Translations under genes and position numbers: made by a program
Source of the DNA: Streptomyces canus
Lineage (GTDB): Bacteria; Actinomycetota; Actinomycetes; Streptomycetales; Streptomycetaceae
NCBI RefSeq assembly: GCF_030815415.1
Contig: NZ_JAUSWW010000001.1
Span: 10,230,001 to 10,294,000, forward strand
Direction of reading: 5' to 3'
Length of the DNA: 64,000 bases
The notes under the pieces: generated by a model
What the model saw: the letters and a program-made list of their open reading frames with translations, nothing else
Told to the model about the DNA's origin: nothing
The model's database searches: none
Part shown: positions 18,519-27,759 of the stretch, in pieces
Layout: every line of letters starts with the position of its first letter
Position numbering within the stretch: position 1 is the stretch's first letter

Positions 18519-18538
18519 TATCCACGAAGGAGAACACC

Positions 18539-18730
18539 GATGAGATTCGAGGCCGCCTCATGACCGCCCTGACTGAGTCCGTCCAGCAGGCCAAGGCCTC
18601 CCGAGGCGAGGACGCCGACGTCCACGAGATGCCGAAGAGGAAGAGCGCGAAGAAGCAGCCGGTTAAGAAGACGGCAGCGAAGAAGACCACGAAGAAGACG
18701 GCGGTGGCACGCTGGCCACGCAGCGCCTGA
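18539..18730 (+). pseudogene. Ku C-terminal tail remnant
   Basis: The frame ending at 18730 reads 'LMTALTESVQQAKASRGED' followed by an 'ADVHEMPKRK' linker and a Lys/Ala/Thr-rich tail (KKTAAKKTTKKTA). This combination is characteristic of the C-terminus of actinobacterial Ku, the NHEJ DNA-end-binding protein. The Ku core of about 260 residues is missing, and the fragment starts right beside the tnpB element. The ATG at 18560 could in principle express a 56-residue basic peptide. Confidence 0.6.
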
Positions 18731-18971
18731 TGCGCACCTTGTCCGGCTGTGCGGAGGGAAATGGGCTTCGGTTCTCGCCCCGTGACCCACGGGCCGGGGC
18801 GGGGGCCCCGCTTCTCGTGACCCGGCAGCTGCGAATCATGTGGCGCCGGACATGGACGACTACGACCACCTCGATCTCGTCGAGATCGACTTCGCACCCC
18901 TCGAGGGCGCCGCGGAACGGCTGGCCTTGTTCACCTTGGAGGAGGCCCATGACGTGTTCCGGCTGCTGCTA

Positions 18972-20124
18972 CTGAACTTTTCGGGTTGCGTTCGGGTGGT
19001 GACGCTGGGTGATCTATGCGGTATGCCGGTGTTATGCGGTATGCGGATGGTGGGGGCCTGACTGCTGAGCGGCGGGCTGCGCGTGAAGGTATCCGGCTGG
19101 AGGCCGGGCGGAGGTTCGCACAGGGTGACAGGACCTCGGATATCGCCAAGGACCTGCGGGTGAGTGAACGTTCGGTGGAGCACTGGCGCCGCAGCTGGCG
19201 TGAAGGCGGCATGGAGGGGCTGAAGTCGAAGGGGCCCGCGAAACTGCCGAAGTTGTCGGACGAACGGTTCGCCCTGCTGGAGAAGGAGCTGGCCAAAGGG
19301 CCGGCTGCGCATGGCTGGGAAGATCAGCGGTGGACACTGGAACGCGTCGCAATGCTGATCGGCCGCCAGTTCAAGGTCAGTTGCTCGATCGCGGGAGTGT
19401 GGCGGCTCCTGCACCGCCACGGCTGGTCCTGGCAGAGCCCGGCCCGTCGCGCACTGGAACGTGACGAGCACGCGGTCGGGCTCTGGAAGAAGGATGTGTG
19501 GCCGCAGGTGGAAGGACCGCGGCGGCGCTCGATGCCTGGATCGTCTTCGAGGACGAGGCCGGGTTCGCGATGACGCCGCCGCGCGCCCGCACGTGGGGCC
19601 GGCGCGGGCAGACTCCCGTGGTGAGAGTGCGGGGACGGTCCCGGCGGCGGATCTCCGTCGCCGCGATGTGCTGCTACCGGCCCGGCGAAAGGCCCCGGCT
19701 GATCTACCGGCCCCGCTTCCACCTGCTCCTCAAAGGCGCACGCAAGAGCTTCTCCTGGCAGGACTACCGCGACCTTCTGGTCCGCGCGCACCTGCAACTC
19801 GGCGCCCCCATTGTTGTCGTCTGGGACAATTTGAACACCCATCGTGCCGTTGACATGAGGAAGTACGCAGCCGGCCACGACTGGCTCACCATCGTCCAAC
19901 TGCCTTCCTACAGTCCTGACTTGAACCCCGTGGAAGGCATCTGGTCGTGGTTACGGCGCGGGCCGATGGCCAACACCGCATTCACCGACCCTGACCACCT
20001 CACCCGCACCCTCCGCCGAGGCCTCGCCCACATCCAGCGCCATCCCGAACTCATCGACGGCTGCCTCGCCGAGACCGGACTGACCCTCACCGCAGACCAC
20101 CCGAAACTAATCCGAAAAGATCAG
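18972..20124 (+). mobile_element. IS630-family insertion sequence with TA duplication
   Basis: Terminal inverted repeats of about 29 bp, CTGAACTTTTCGG... (18972-19000) and its imperfect mirror ...CCGAAAAGATCAG (20096-20124), bound a 1153-bp element. TA flanks both sides (18970-18971 and 20125-20126), the target duplication expected for IS630/Tc1-type elements. The interrupted gene is restored in frame when the element is removed. Confidence 0.85.
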
Positions 20125-20127
20125 TAA
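19016..20127 (+). CDS. IS630-family transposase, in two frames
   Basis: The first frame (19016-19573) carries the N-terminal helix-turn-helix: 'RFAQGDRTSDIAKDLRVSER' and 'WRRSWREGGMEGLKSKGPAK', then 'LHRHGWSWQSPARRA'. The second frame (19498-20127) carries the DDE domain: 'WIVFEDEAGFAMTPPRARTW' with the first Asp, 'VVVWDNLNTHRA' with the second, and 'LPSYSPDLNPVEGIWSWL' with the Glu. The switch lies near 19528, in a GCGGCGGCGC stretch. Programmed frameshifting is known in some IS630 elements, so the split may be natural; an inactivating mutation is also possible. Confidence 0.8.
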
Positions 20128-20279
20128 CCGTCGCGCAGGAGGGCGGCCCGGTGTCGCCGGAGGCAGACAGATGGGCGCGGGAGATCGTGGCCCGCATCCC
20201 TTCAGAGAACTGACGCGGGCGGGACCACCGGGCGGGTCAGCCGCGTAGGCTGACAGCGGGCCGCGGGCCGTCGCGGCAC

Positions 20280-20621
20280 CTACGCGAGCACCCAGCCCAA
20301 AGGCCGGCGCTCCCCGAGGCCCTCCCGGACCACGGCCTGCGGCGATCGCTCCAGCTTCTCGGTGACGACCTGGTCGTAGTCGACGCCGTCGACCGGCCGT
20401 ACGTGGTCGGGCGTGCGCACCCACACCCGGTACTCCGCCGCCTCCACACCGCCGTCCTCTCGATCTCGGAACAGCGGCAACCCCACGACGTAGGACCAGC
20501 CAGATTCCGTCTGCTGCCGTTTTCCTTTCCTGCTGCCCGGTGCCCAGCAGCGGGTCAGCGGGCAGTACGACCAGGACGGGCGCGGGCACAAGGTCGGCGT
20601 CGCAGGGCTGGGGCACCGCAC
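20280..20621 (-). CDS. Hypothetical protein, probably frameshifted near its N-terminus
   Basis: The C-terminal two thirds are protein-like: 'GWSYVVGLPLFRDREDGGVE', then 'YRVWVRTPDHVRPVDGVDYD' and a short conserved-looking tail 'REGLGERRPLGWVLA'. The N-terminal part in this frame is Cys/Pro-rich and unconvincing. The alternative frame just upstream gives 'ADLVPAPVLVVLPADPLLG', which looks more natural, so one frameshift near 20520 is likely. I do not recognise the family. Confidence 0.4.
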   Translation of the reverse strand: MRCPSPATPTLCPRPSWSYCPLTRCWAPGSRKGKRQQTESGWSYVVGLPLFRDREDGGVEAAEYRVWVRTPDHVRPVDGVDYDQVVTEKLERSPQAVVREGLGERRPLGWVLA

Positions 20622-20690
20622 TACCGTGGGCCGGTCCGGCCCGCGCGTTCGAGTTCTCGGCGGCGGGCCCGGAGAGCCGTCGGCTGACAG

Positions 20691-21211
20691 CTAGTCGATC
20701 TTCTTCCAGGGCTGGCAGTCGGTGGTCTGGAACGCCTTGTCGCCTGCGGCGACCTTGACGATGGCCGGGCCCTCGGCGTTGCCGTTGGCGATGATGGCGT
20801 CCTCCTCGCCGGTCGTGTCGCTCAAGCGTGCCCAGTAGCAGCCGTATTTGTTCTTGCCCTCGCTGCGGTAGGTGCCCGCCTGGATGTCCTTGCCCACCAG
20901 GAAGGTGCCGTCGCCCGGGATCCCTCCCTTGGGCACGTCCTTCTGTTGGGCTCCGGCAGTGGCGCTGGAGGAAGCGGCGCCCGTCTGTACGTCTGTGCCC
21001 GGCGCCGTGGCGGTCACGGTCACCGTGGCGGTGGGAGAGTCCTTGTTCCCGCCAGCCCCGACGATGCCGATCAGGACTCCTACCAGCAGTCCACCGAGGG
21101 CGCCCGCGATGTGAGTGAACCATCTGCGGAGGAATGGAGCACGACGCCAGGGGACGACGTGTGATCCGACGTCGGTCCCGGAGGCGGACCTACAGGTCTG
21201 TTCCCGCTCAT
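20691..21211 (-). pseudogene. Membrane-anchored secreted protein, frameshifted paralogue of 46604-47158
   Basis: ATG 21211 opens 'MSGNRPVGPPPGPTSDHTSS'. Near 21155, in a C run, the frame must shift by one base to continue as 'PWRRAPFLRRWF', a TM helix 'GALGGLLVGVLIGIVGAG', a Thr/Ala/Val-rich stalk and a compact extracellular domain. That domain reads 'GGIPGDGTFLVGKDIQAGTY', 'CYWARLSDTTGE' and 'AFQTTDCQPWKK', with two Cys that could form a disulphide. The intact paralogue at 46604 has the same order. The function is unknown. The single frameshift may be a real mutation or a base-calling error. Confidence 0.65.
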
Positions 21212-21714
21212 GTTCACAGAGTGCGCCTGCCTCGTGCGGGGTGCACGGCGGCCTATTCGCCGCAGGAGGCTGCCGACCGGGCCCGGGCCCGGCCCGGGTC
21301 GCGGTCGGGCCGCGGGTGATGGTCGGGCCCGGGCACTCGCCAGGCCCAAACTCCTCGTGGGTGCGAGCCGCGTCGGAAGAAGCCGTCCCTCAGCCACACA
21401 GGTTGCCTGCTCACATACCTATGCCGCTTGTACTACTCCGGCGAGACCCCCTGACCATCTCGAGAACGGGGAAGGACCGTTTGACCTCCCCAGGTCACGG
21501 TCCCTCCCCGGCCGGCGCCGCCCGTCCACCCCGTTGACCAGCCCGCCCCGCCTCGCCCCGTCCATCGCTGGTCAGCGCGCCGTCAGCGGCCATGGTCGGG
21601 TCTGTGGTCGGCCCCCGACCATGAGACCGACCACCACCTTGCCTCGGACCCGTGCGGGTCGGATCCCCGTGGGCAGCCCGATTCCGGCGTTGGGAACAGT
21701 GCGGCCGGGCGTGG
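21212..21714. other. Gap with no supported gene
   Basis: About 500 bp. It contains a very GC-rich GGGCCCGGGCCC-type stretch near 21280 that could form structure. No frame shows family resemblance or coding-like composition. Confidence 0.5.
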
Positions 21715-22191
21715 TCAGGAGGGCTGTCGGCCGGCTGGGTCTCCGCCGGGGTCGTCGGCGAGCTCGATGGCCGCGGTGATGCGTTTGCCCACGGGTTCGC
21801 GGTGGACACTGAAGGTCTGGGAGACCGCCATGGTGATTTCCAGGCCGTGCTGGCCGATCCGTTGCGGGTCGGTGGCCTGGACGGAGGGCAGGGTGGTGCT
21901 GCTGTCCCAGACGCTGATCTGGACGGTGCCGCCGTTGATCTCCAGGTCGAGCAGGCAGGGGCCGGGCGCGTATTTGCGGGCGTTGGTGACCAGCTCGCTG
22001 ACGACCAGCTGCACGATGCCCATGGCCCGCGCCGATACCGGCAGCCCGTGCACGGCCTGTACGGACATGAGGAAGTCGCGGGCCATGTCCCGGGCTTCGG
22101 CGATCTCCGCACTGCCCTCGAACGCGGCCCCGGCCCTGACCAGAGGGTCGACGAGCGGCTCCTGGCCCTCGTTGTGCCCAGCAAGGTCCAT
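21715..22191 (-). CDS. Anti-sigma-type ATP-binding protein (HATPase_c_2)
   Basis: This is a 158-residue protein with a GHKL ATPase fold of the RsbW/SpoIIAB class, abundant in Streptomyces. The N box is 'QLVVSELVTNARKYAPGPCL' with the key Glu and Asn, the G1-like segment is 'ISVWDSSTTLPSV', and 'RIGQHGLEITMAVS' corresponds to the G2 loop. No kinase dimerisation domain or membrane helix is present. By family it would act as a cytosolic serine kinase or anti-sigma switch for an unknown sigma factor or antagonist. ATG 22191. Confidence 0.85.
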   Translation of the reverse strand: MDLAGHNEGQEPLVDPLVRAGAAFEGSAEIAEARDMARDFLMSVQAVHGLPVSARAMGIVQLVVSELVTNARKYAPGPCLLDLEINGGTVQISVWDSSTTLPSVQATDPQRIGQHGLEITMAVSQTFSVHREPVGKRITAAIELADDPGGDPAGRQPS

Positions 22192-22336
22192 GGAACCGCC
22201 TCACGTCCGAAGCGCCGCTCTTTGACCACCCCGTCTACCCCTGAAACATTGCAGCACGCGCGAACACGCGAGGCCTGTTTCCGGAAATCTGCTGCGGGTA
22301 TTCCAGCGGGGCAGGGTCGAAGGGACGGAGCAGAAC

Positions 22337-22634
22337 GTGAGCGAGCAGGCCAGGCAGTGGCACTTCCTCACCAGCCACGCCCGGGTGCTGTTCGCCGTCG
22401 CGCGCGACCCTGCCGCCCGGCTCCGCGATATCGCCGCGGTCTGCCGCATCACCGAACGCACCGCGCAGAGCATCGTCACCGACCTCGAAGGCCGGCTACA
22501 TGTAGCGCGAGCGCAAGGGGCGGCGCACGCGCTACATCCTCTGCCTGGACGGCACCCTCCACTATCACGACGAGGCACACGTGCCCGTCCGCGAACTGCT
22601 GGACGTCTTCACCTCTCACGACGTCCGGCACTGA
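22337..22634 (+). pseudogene. Winged-helix regulator, frameshift plus stop
   Basis: GTG 22337 gives 'QWHFLTSHARVLFAVARDPA' and a helix-turn-helix 'RLRDIAAVCRITERTAQSIV'. At about 22490 the frame shifts. The next frame reads 'AGYM', then TAG, then 'RERKGRRTRYILCLDGTLHY' and 'VRELLDVFTSHDVRH', ending at TGA 22634. This matches the usual MarR/ArsR-like small regulators of actinobacteria ('...GYVxRERxGRRNRY'). Both a frameshift and a nonsense codon are present. Confidence 0.75.
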
Positions 22635-22763
22635 CCAGTGGCTGTGCACACGATGTCCTGTGACATCGGACCTTGAGCGCGTGCCATCGAAGTTTGAGTG
22701 GTCTGGGTCACCTGGTGCGGTCCCGAAATGACCTTGGGACCGGATCGGACGAGTGTCCAGCGT

Positions 22764-23723
22764 CTATCGGTCCCGGTTGCCTGCGCCGACGGGGACGGTC
22801 AGGAGGACCAGGCCCAGAGCGAGGACAGCCAGCCCGCACCAGGAGGCGATCGGCAGGCGTTCATCGAGGACGGTGACACCCAGGACCGCTGCCACGGCGG
22901 GCTCCGCCAGAGTCAGCGACGTGGCCGCCGACGCCGGAGTGCGGCGCAGTCCGTGCCCGAAGAGCCGGTAGGCCAAGTAGACGGTGAACAGGGCGAGATA
23001 CACCGCCACCGCCGCGCCGCGGGTGGTGGCAAGCCAGTGCATGTTGACGAACAGGAAGAGCGGCAGGACAAGCAGCCCAGCCGCGCCGAACAGCACGCCC
23101 ATCACCGCGCCGGAAGGGTGTCCGCGGGTGATGAGCCTGCCGCCGATCAGGGAGTAGGCGGCGTACGACAGTCCGGCGCAGGCGGCGAGCGCGACGCCGG
23201 TCAGGTCCATCGGTGTGGCGTGTCCGGTGAGCTCGGGGCCCAGTGCCAGGAGGGTGCAGCCGAGCACGGCGGCCGCGGTGGCACCGATCCAACGTGCGGT
23301 TGGCCGGGCCTGTCCGGTGGCCCAGGACAGCAGTCCGGCGAAGACCGGCGCGCTGCCGAGCGCGATCACGGTGGCCACGGCCACGCCGGTCCGGGCGACC
23401 GCCGGGTAGAAGGTGACCGGATAGCCGGCCACCGCCAGCGCGCCCAGGACGAGCAGCCACCGCTCAAGGCGCGTGCAGGCGGCAGGCAGGGCGCGGGCGC
23501 CACGGGAGGTGAGGAACAGCAGGATGCCGCCGAGGGCGAGACCGGCGCAGCCGATGGCCGCCGCGGGTGCGCCGGCGGCCAGGGAGCTGGCGGTTCCGGT
23601 CGTGCCCCACAGTACGGCTGAGGTGAGGATGGGTGCGGGGCCGCTGAGGAGACCGGCGCGAGAAGGGCGCGGGCCGGCGGCAGCCGGGCGCGCGGGAGTC
23701 AGAGAGGTCGTACGGTTCGGCAC
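22764..23723 (-). CDS. EamA-family (DMT) transporter
   Basis: The product is about 319 residues from GTG 23723 (GGAAG about 10 nt upstream); an extension to 23783 is open but Arg-rich and unlikely. Ten hydrophobic helices in two repeats are visible, for example 'ILTSAVLWGTTGTASSLAAG', 'LVLGALAVAGYPVTFYPAV' and 'VAVATVIALGSAPVFAGLL', and in the second half 'AACAGLSYAAYSLIGGRLI' and 'SLTLAEPAVAAVLGVTVLDE'. The 'A/G-L-x-x-Y/L-E-P' signature before the last helices is typical of EamA metabolite or amino-acid exporters. The substrate is unknown. Confidence 0.85.
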   Translation of the reverse strand: MPNRTTSLTPARPAAAGPRPSRAGLLSGPAPILTSAVLWGTTGTASSLAAGAPAAAIGCAGLALGGILLFLTSRGARALPAACTRLERWLLVLGALAVAGYPVTFYPAVARTGVAVATVIALGSAPVFAGLLSWATGQARPTARWIGATAAAVLGCTLLALGPELTGHATPMDLTGVALAACAGLSYAAYSLIGGRLITRGHPSGAVMGVLFGAAGLLVLPLFLFVNMHWLATTRGAAVAVYLALFTVYLAYRLFGHGLRRTPASAATSLTLAEPAVAAVLGVTVLDERLPIASWCGLAVLALGLVLLTVPVGAGNRDR

Positions 23724-23882
23724 AGTCGTGATCTTCCGTCGTCGAATGCGTCTGGGACTCGATCCGAAACGGGCGCACAACAAAAGCCCCTGAGCGCCCT
23801 GCGGGCGTTGGGGCCGGGGATCAAACTGTCAGTGTCTGCGCCCGGTCAAGCGCAGAGCGGCGGCAGAACGACGTGCCAGTAG

Positions 23883-24644
23883 GTGTTCACCCCGCGATGG
23901 TACCTGCCTGGGGAGGCGACCGTGGGTGGTGGTTCGGGGCTGCCACCTGGAGCTGTTACCCGCGGGCGAGCGTGCCGGACGCGACGGGCAAGCGGCGCAG
24001 CGAGCACTGCCAGCACGCCACGCGACCGCATCGAGCACATCCTCGACCGCTTCCCGGACCGCGTCTTCGCGTTCGACGAGTTCGGCCCACTGGGAATCCG
24101 GCCCACCGGCGGCAGCTGCTGGGCCGAACAGACCCGGCCCGACCGGCTGCCGGTGACCTACCACCGCACCCACAGCGTGCGGTACTTCCACGGCTGCTAC
24201 TCGGTCGGCGACGACACCCTGTGGGGCGTCAACCGGCGCAAGAAGGGCGCCGGGAACACCCTGGCCGCGCTGAAATCGATCCGCGCCACCCGTCCCGACG
24301 GCGCCCCGATCTACGTGATCCTGGACAACCTGTCCGCCCACAGGGGCGCCGACATCCGGCGCTGGGCGAAGAAGAATAGGGTCGAGTTGTGCTTCACGCC
24401 GACCTACGCCTCGTGGGCCAACCCCATCGAAGCCCACTTCGGACCGCTGAGGCAGTTCACCATCGCCAACTCGAACTACCCCAACTCCACGGTGCAGATC
24501 CGGGCGTTGCACGCCTACCTGCGGTGGCGCAACGCCAACGCCCGCCACTGCGACGTCCTGGCCGCCGAACGCAAGGAACGCGCCCGCATCCGCTGCGAGA
24601 GAGGCAACCGCTGGGGCGGTCGGCCCCTCGCCACGGCGGTGTGA
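23883..24644 (+). pseudogene. IS630-family transposase, N-terminus lost
   Basis: From about 24020 the frame encodes a DDE_3 core: 'RVFAFDEFGPLGIRPTGGSC' (first Asp), 'IYVILDNLSAHRGADIRRWA' (second Asp) and 'TPTYASWANPIEAHFGPLRQ' (Glu). The C-terminus is normal, but the helix-turn-helix half is replaced by unrelated sequence from 23883 to 24020. It is a different subgroup from the IS630 at 18972-20124. Confidence 0.75.
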
Positions 24645-24799
24645 CCGCCAGCGATATGTGGCCAGGGGCGGTCGCAGAACCCTGGTGACCAGCCTGCGCT
24701 CACGGGTGGTTGGCCATTTTGCTCAGCTGTAGCTGGCCAGTCCGGTAGCGATTCGTCGCACGTTGTGGTGAGGCCTGCTTCGTGGGGCGCAGCGGTCGG

Positions 24800-25336
24800 C
24801 TACTCGCCAGTGACGCCATCGATGGCTTCGCGGAGGAGATCCGCATGGCCGACGTGGCGGGCGTACTCCTCGATCACGTGCTCAAGGACGAACCGCACAT
24901 CGGTGTCACCGAATTCCGGGTTCGGCACGATGCGCGCGAGGTCGACGGTCACCTTCGCGAATACCTGCCGCGACTCCTCGCACGCCTTGAGGTAGTCCTC
25001 GTAGATGTCCCTGGCCGGCGTAACGTCCGACTCGTCGTACCACTCGCCACCGTCAGCGGTGACGTAGGTCCGATAGGGGAAGAAGCGAGGCGTCGTGTCG
25101 GCCAACGTCCGCTGGAACCAGGCACGCTCAACCCCCTGCAGATGGCGCATGAGCCCCAGCAGGGTCAACGCCGACGACCGCACAGGACGTAGCCGCAGTT
25201 GTGCATCCGAGAGACCCTCGCACTTCCACAAGAAGGTCGCTCGGTGGTAATCGAGATTCGAGGCGATCACCTCCAGCCACGGGCCCGATACTGCGCGCTC
25301 AGGCCGGACGATCTTCTGGACCACAATCTCGCTCAC
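24800..25336 (-). CDS. DinB-family (DUF664) protein
   Basis: This is a 178-residue four-helix-bundle protein of the DinB/DUF664 group common in actinobacteria. The signature is seen in 'SALTLLGLMRHLQGVERAWF' (His in helix 2) and 'FVLEHVIEEYARHVGHADLL' (paired His near the C-terminus), with the Glu/His ligands for a metal site. Relatives include thiol-transferase-like enzymes (bacillithiol or mycothiol S-transferases), but most DUF664 members have no assigned reaction. It is complete and sits alone between an IS relic and the ligase relic. Confidence 0.85.
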   Translation of the reverse strand: MSEIVVQKIVRPERAVSGPWLEVIASNLDYHRATFLWKCEGLSDAQLRLRPVRSSALTLLGLMRHLQGVERAWFQRTLADTTPRFFPYRTYVTADGGEWYDESDVTPARDIYEDYLKACEESRQVFAKVTVDLARIVPNPEFGDTDVRFVLEHVIEEYARHVGHADLLREAIDGVTGE

Positions 25337-25489
25337 GCTGGTGTCTCCTCACTGGTCATCAAGCTTGGTCGAGTTCGTACGGGCCCACGATCCGAGGACT
25401 GGGCGGCGCCTCTACTGGCACCTCACGAGCACGTCCACCCAAGAAGACCTCTCTTCGTATCGGAACTCATCGCTCGATGCCGCCTCGGG

Positions 25490-26290
25490 AGTGGCCATCC
25501 ACGGCGACTTCGGCGACAACGTCGGGCACGACCAGGTGCACCGACAACTGCTCCCGCGAGCCCCACCCCACACGGAAGGTGCGCCCCGTCCACGCGTGGT
25601 CGGCGTCCCCGGCGCGCAGCCGGTCGGCGAGGGCGTGCCGGACGGCCGCACCCAGCGTGGTGGTGCGGCCGGTGTACCGCAGACGGCCGCTGTCGTCGTA
25701 GCGGCCCAACAGTGCCGTGGTGGGCGTCCGCAGGCTGCCGGTGACCGCGCCGACGATCGCCTCCGTGGTGTGCCATGCCTTGTACTTGGTCCACCCGCGC
25801 CCGCCCGGCACATACCTGCTCGCCAGGGGCCGGAACACCAGCCCTTCGATGCCGACGGCCGTGTAGTCGGCAAGCCACGCGGCCGCCTGTTTGGGGTCGG
25901 TCGTGGTCGGGCACAGCGACCAGGGCGCCGACAGGTGGTGCTCGAGGAACAACCCCTCCAGCGCGGCGTAGCGTTCGCTGAAGGGGCGCCCGGTCAGATC
26001 CGAGCCGTGCACACGCAACAGGTCGAACGCGACCAGGTGCGCCGGGAACTCGACAGCGGCGCGGGCCGCGCCCGCGCCGCGGTGGTGCATGCGCTGCTGG
26101 AGATGCTCGAACGCGAGCCGGCCCGCCTCCCACACGATGAGCTCGCAGTCGACCGCCGTATCGTCCGGCAGCTGGCGGACTGCCTTCTCAATCTCCGGGA
26201 ACGCCCCGGCCAGATCGCCACATCGTCTGACCCCGCCAAGCGAAAAGGACGCCTCGGGAGGGACTCCGCCGCGCCCCGGCCGCCGCGCCA
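25490..26290 (-). pseudogene. ATP-dependent DNA ligase, truncated at both ends
   Basis: This is a close paralogue of the intact ligase at 44378-45367, with long shared stretches such as 'AFPEIE', 'LPDDTAVDCELIVWEAGR', 'EFPAHLVAFDLLRVHG' and 'GIEGLVFRPL'. The N-terminal part with the nucleotidyl-accepting Lys ('KWDGYR') is missing and replaced by unrelated residues before 'AFPEIE'. The C-terminus stops at 'VVPDVVAEVAVD', short of the usual tail. Without the catalytic Lys it cannot be adenylated, so it is a dead remnant of a LigD-like repair ligase. Confidence 0.8.
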
Positions 26291-26652
26291 CCCGCCGACG
26301 CCGCTCGGGTCAGCGGGCGGATTCCATCCAGTGTCGGTGCGGATGTGGCCGACATAGACGGTGGCCGGGTCGATCAGTTGGCGGGCGGTATCGTAGCGGC
26401 GGTCGGATGCCATGGCGGAACTCCGAGGAGGAGGGGCGGGGGTGTTGGTGTTCTCCGCCGTTGTTGACGTCGACGAGCAGGAGACCGGGCCTTTCGCCCT
26501 GATCGGCGATGTGGGCGTGCGGGGTACCGACGTCGGGTCCCCCGCGGACGCGGCACATCCGCGACTCCATGAACACCACCCGGCCTCCGGCCCCCCTCGC
26601 CTCTACCGTGTGGGCGGACTTGGCCCGTACGCCGCTCGGGACTGACCCCGGC
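26291..26652. other. Gap upstream of the AraC regulator
   Basis: About 360 bp. A minus-strand frame starting at 26413 reads 'MASDRRYDTARQLIDPATVY' then 'VGHIRTDTGWNPP', which looks protein-like but runs into the ligase relic. It may be a fragment of an unknown gene. Confidence 0.35.
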
Positions 26653-27654
26653 ATGATCGGAACGGTCTTCCGGAGCGACGACGTGCCCAAGGAGCACCGG
26701 TTCGAGTACTGGGGCGAGTTGATGCACCGGGCCATCGCGCCCAGCCACATGAGCAGCTTGTTCGCCGATGACTTCTGGGCGGAACAGCGGCTGCTGGAGC
26801 TGGGCCCGGTGCTGGTGTGGCCGACGTCGTACCTGCCGACAAGGTTTCGGCGTACCGAGAAGCTGGTGCGGCAGTCCGATCCGGAGATGTACCACCTGTC
26901 GCTGGTGCTCGGCGGCGGGCTGGGGTTCGAGCATGTGGGGCGGGCCGAGGCGTACGGGCCGAGGGATCTGTGGGTGAGCGACACGTCGCGGCCCTACGAA
27001 GTGCACGCGCCGGCCGGCCTGGGCCGTCAGGTGCTCACCGGGGTGGGCGTGGACTTCCCCAAGGCGCTGTTGCCACTGGCGCCCTCCCGTGTCCAGCAAC
27101 TGCTGGGGCGGCGGCTGTCGGGGCGGGAGGGAGTGGGGGCCCTACTGACAGGATTCCTGACCGGGCTGGAGCAGCAGGCCGACGTCCTTACGCCGTCCGA
27201 CGCGCCCCGCCTCGGCACCACCCTGATCGACCTGCTGTCCGCCTGGTTCGCGCAGACGCTGGAGGCGGAGGACGCGCTGCCGCCGGAGACCCGCCAGCGG
27301 GCTCTGACGACCCGCATACGGGCCTTCATCCGCCAGAACCTGCACGACCCCGAGCTGACACCAGCCGTGATAGCGGACGCGCACCACTTCTCACTGAGCT
27401 ACCTGCACCGAATCTTCAAAGAAGACACCCCCGGTGAGACGGTCGCGGCCTGGATCCGCGCCCAGCGCATCGAAGGCGCCCGCCGCGACCTTGCCGACCC
27501 CAACCTCGGCTCCACGCCCATCCACACCATCGCCACCCGTTGGGGCCTGGTCCGCGCCCCCGACTTCACGCGAGCGTTCCGCAGCGCGTACGGGCTGTCG
27601 CCCACGGAGTACCGCGCACGGGAACAGGCAAGGGCCGCGCGGGGTCCGCAGTAG
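26653..27654 (+). CDS. AraC-family transcriptional regulator
   Basis: The product is about 333 residues from ATG 26653. The N-terminal half is an AraC_binding_2-type cupin-like domain ('FEYWGELMHRAIAPSHM', 'YHLSLVLGGGLGFEHVGRAE', 'DLWVSDTSRPYEVHAP'). The C-terminal 110 residues hold the double helix-turn-helix: 'PELTPAVIADAHHFSLSYLH', 'IFKEDTPGETVAAWIRAQR' and the signature 'PDFTRAFRSAYGLSPTEYR'. This architecture is common in streptomycete regulators of secondary metabolism. The target and ligand are unknown. The following small secreted-protein gene starts about 105 bp downstream. Confidence 0.9.
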   Translation: MIGTVFRSDDVPKEHRFEYWGELMHRAIAPSHMSSLFADDFWAEQRLLELGPVLVWPTSYLPTRFRRTEKLVRQSDPEMYHLSLVLGGGLGFEHVGRAEAYGPRDLWVSDTSRPYEVHAPAGLGRQVLTGVGVDFPKALLPLAPSRVQQLLGRRLSGREGVGALLTGFLTGLEQQADVLTPSDAPRLGTTLIDLLSAWFAQTLEAEDALPPETRQRALTTRIRAFIRQNLHDPELTPAVIADAHHFSLSYLHRIFKEDTPGETVAAWIRAQRIEGARRDLADPNLGSTPIHTIATRWGLVRAPDFTRAFRSAYGLSPTEYRAREQARAARGPQ

Positions 27655-27759
27655 ACGCAGCGACAACACACCTGTGCACGCAGGGACAACGACAGCCCAA
27701 GAATTCACCACTCATACTGGCTTCGCCATCTCACTTAATGCAAGGCAAGAGGAATTAGA

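Larger units (their letters stand above)
18840..20213 (+). pseudogene. Small hypothetical gene split by IS630
   Basis: The first exon-like part, 18840 (GTG; or ATG 18852) to 18971, reads 'MDDYDHLDLVEIDFAPLEG' and 'ERLALFTLEEAHDVFRLLL'. Deleting 18972-20124 plus one TA joins it in frame to 20127-20213, which reads 'TVAQEGGPVSPEADRWARE' then 'IVARIPSEN' and TGA. The restored protein is about 68-72 residues, acidic and helical. It resembles a small Streptomyces DUF family (possibly DUF6417), an attribution from memory only. Confidence 0.75.
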
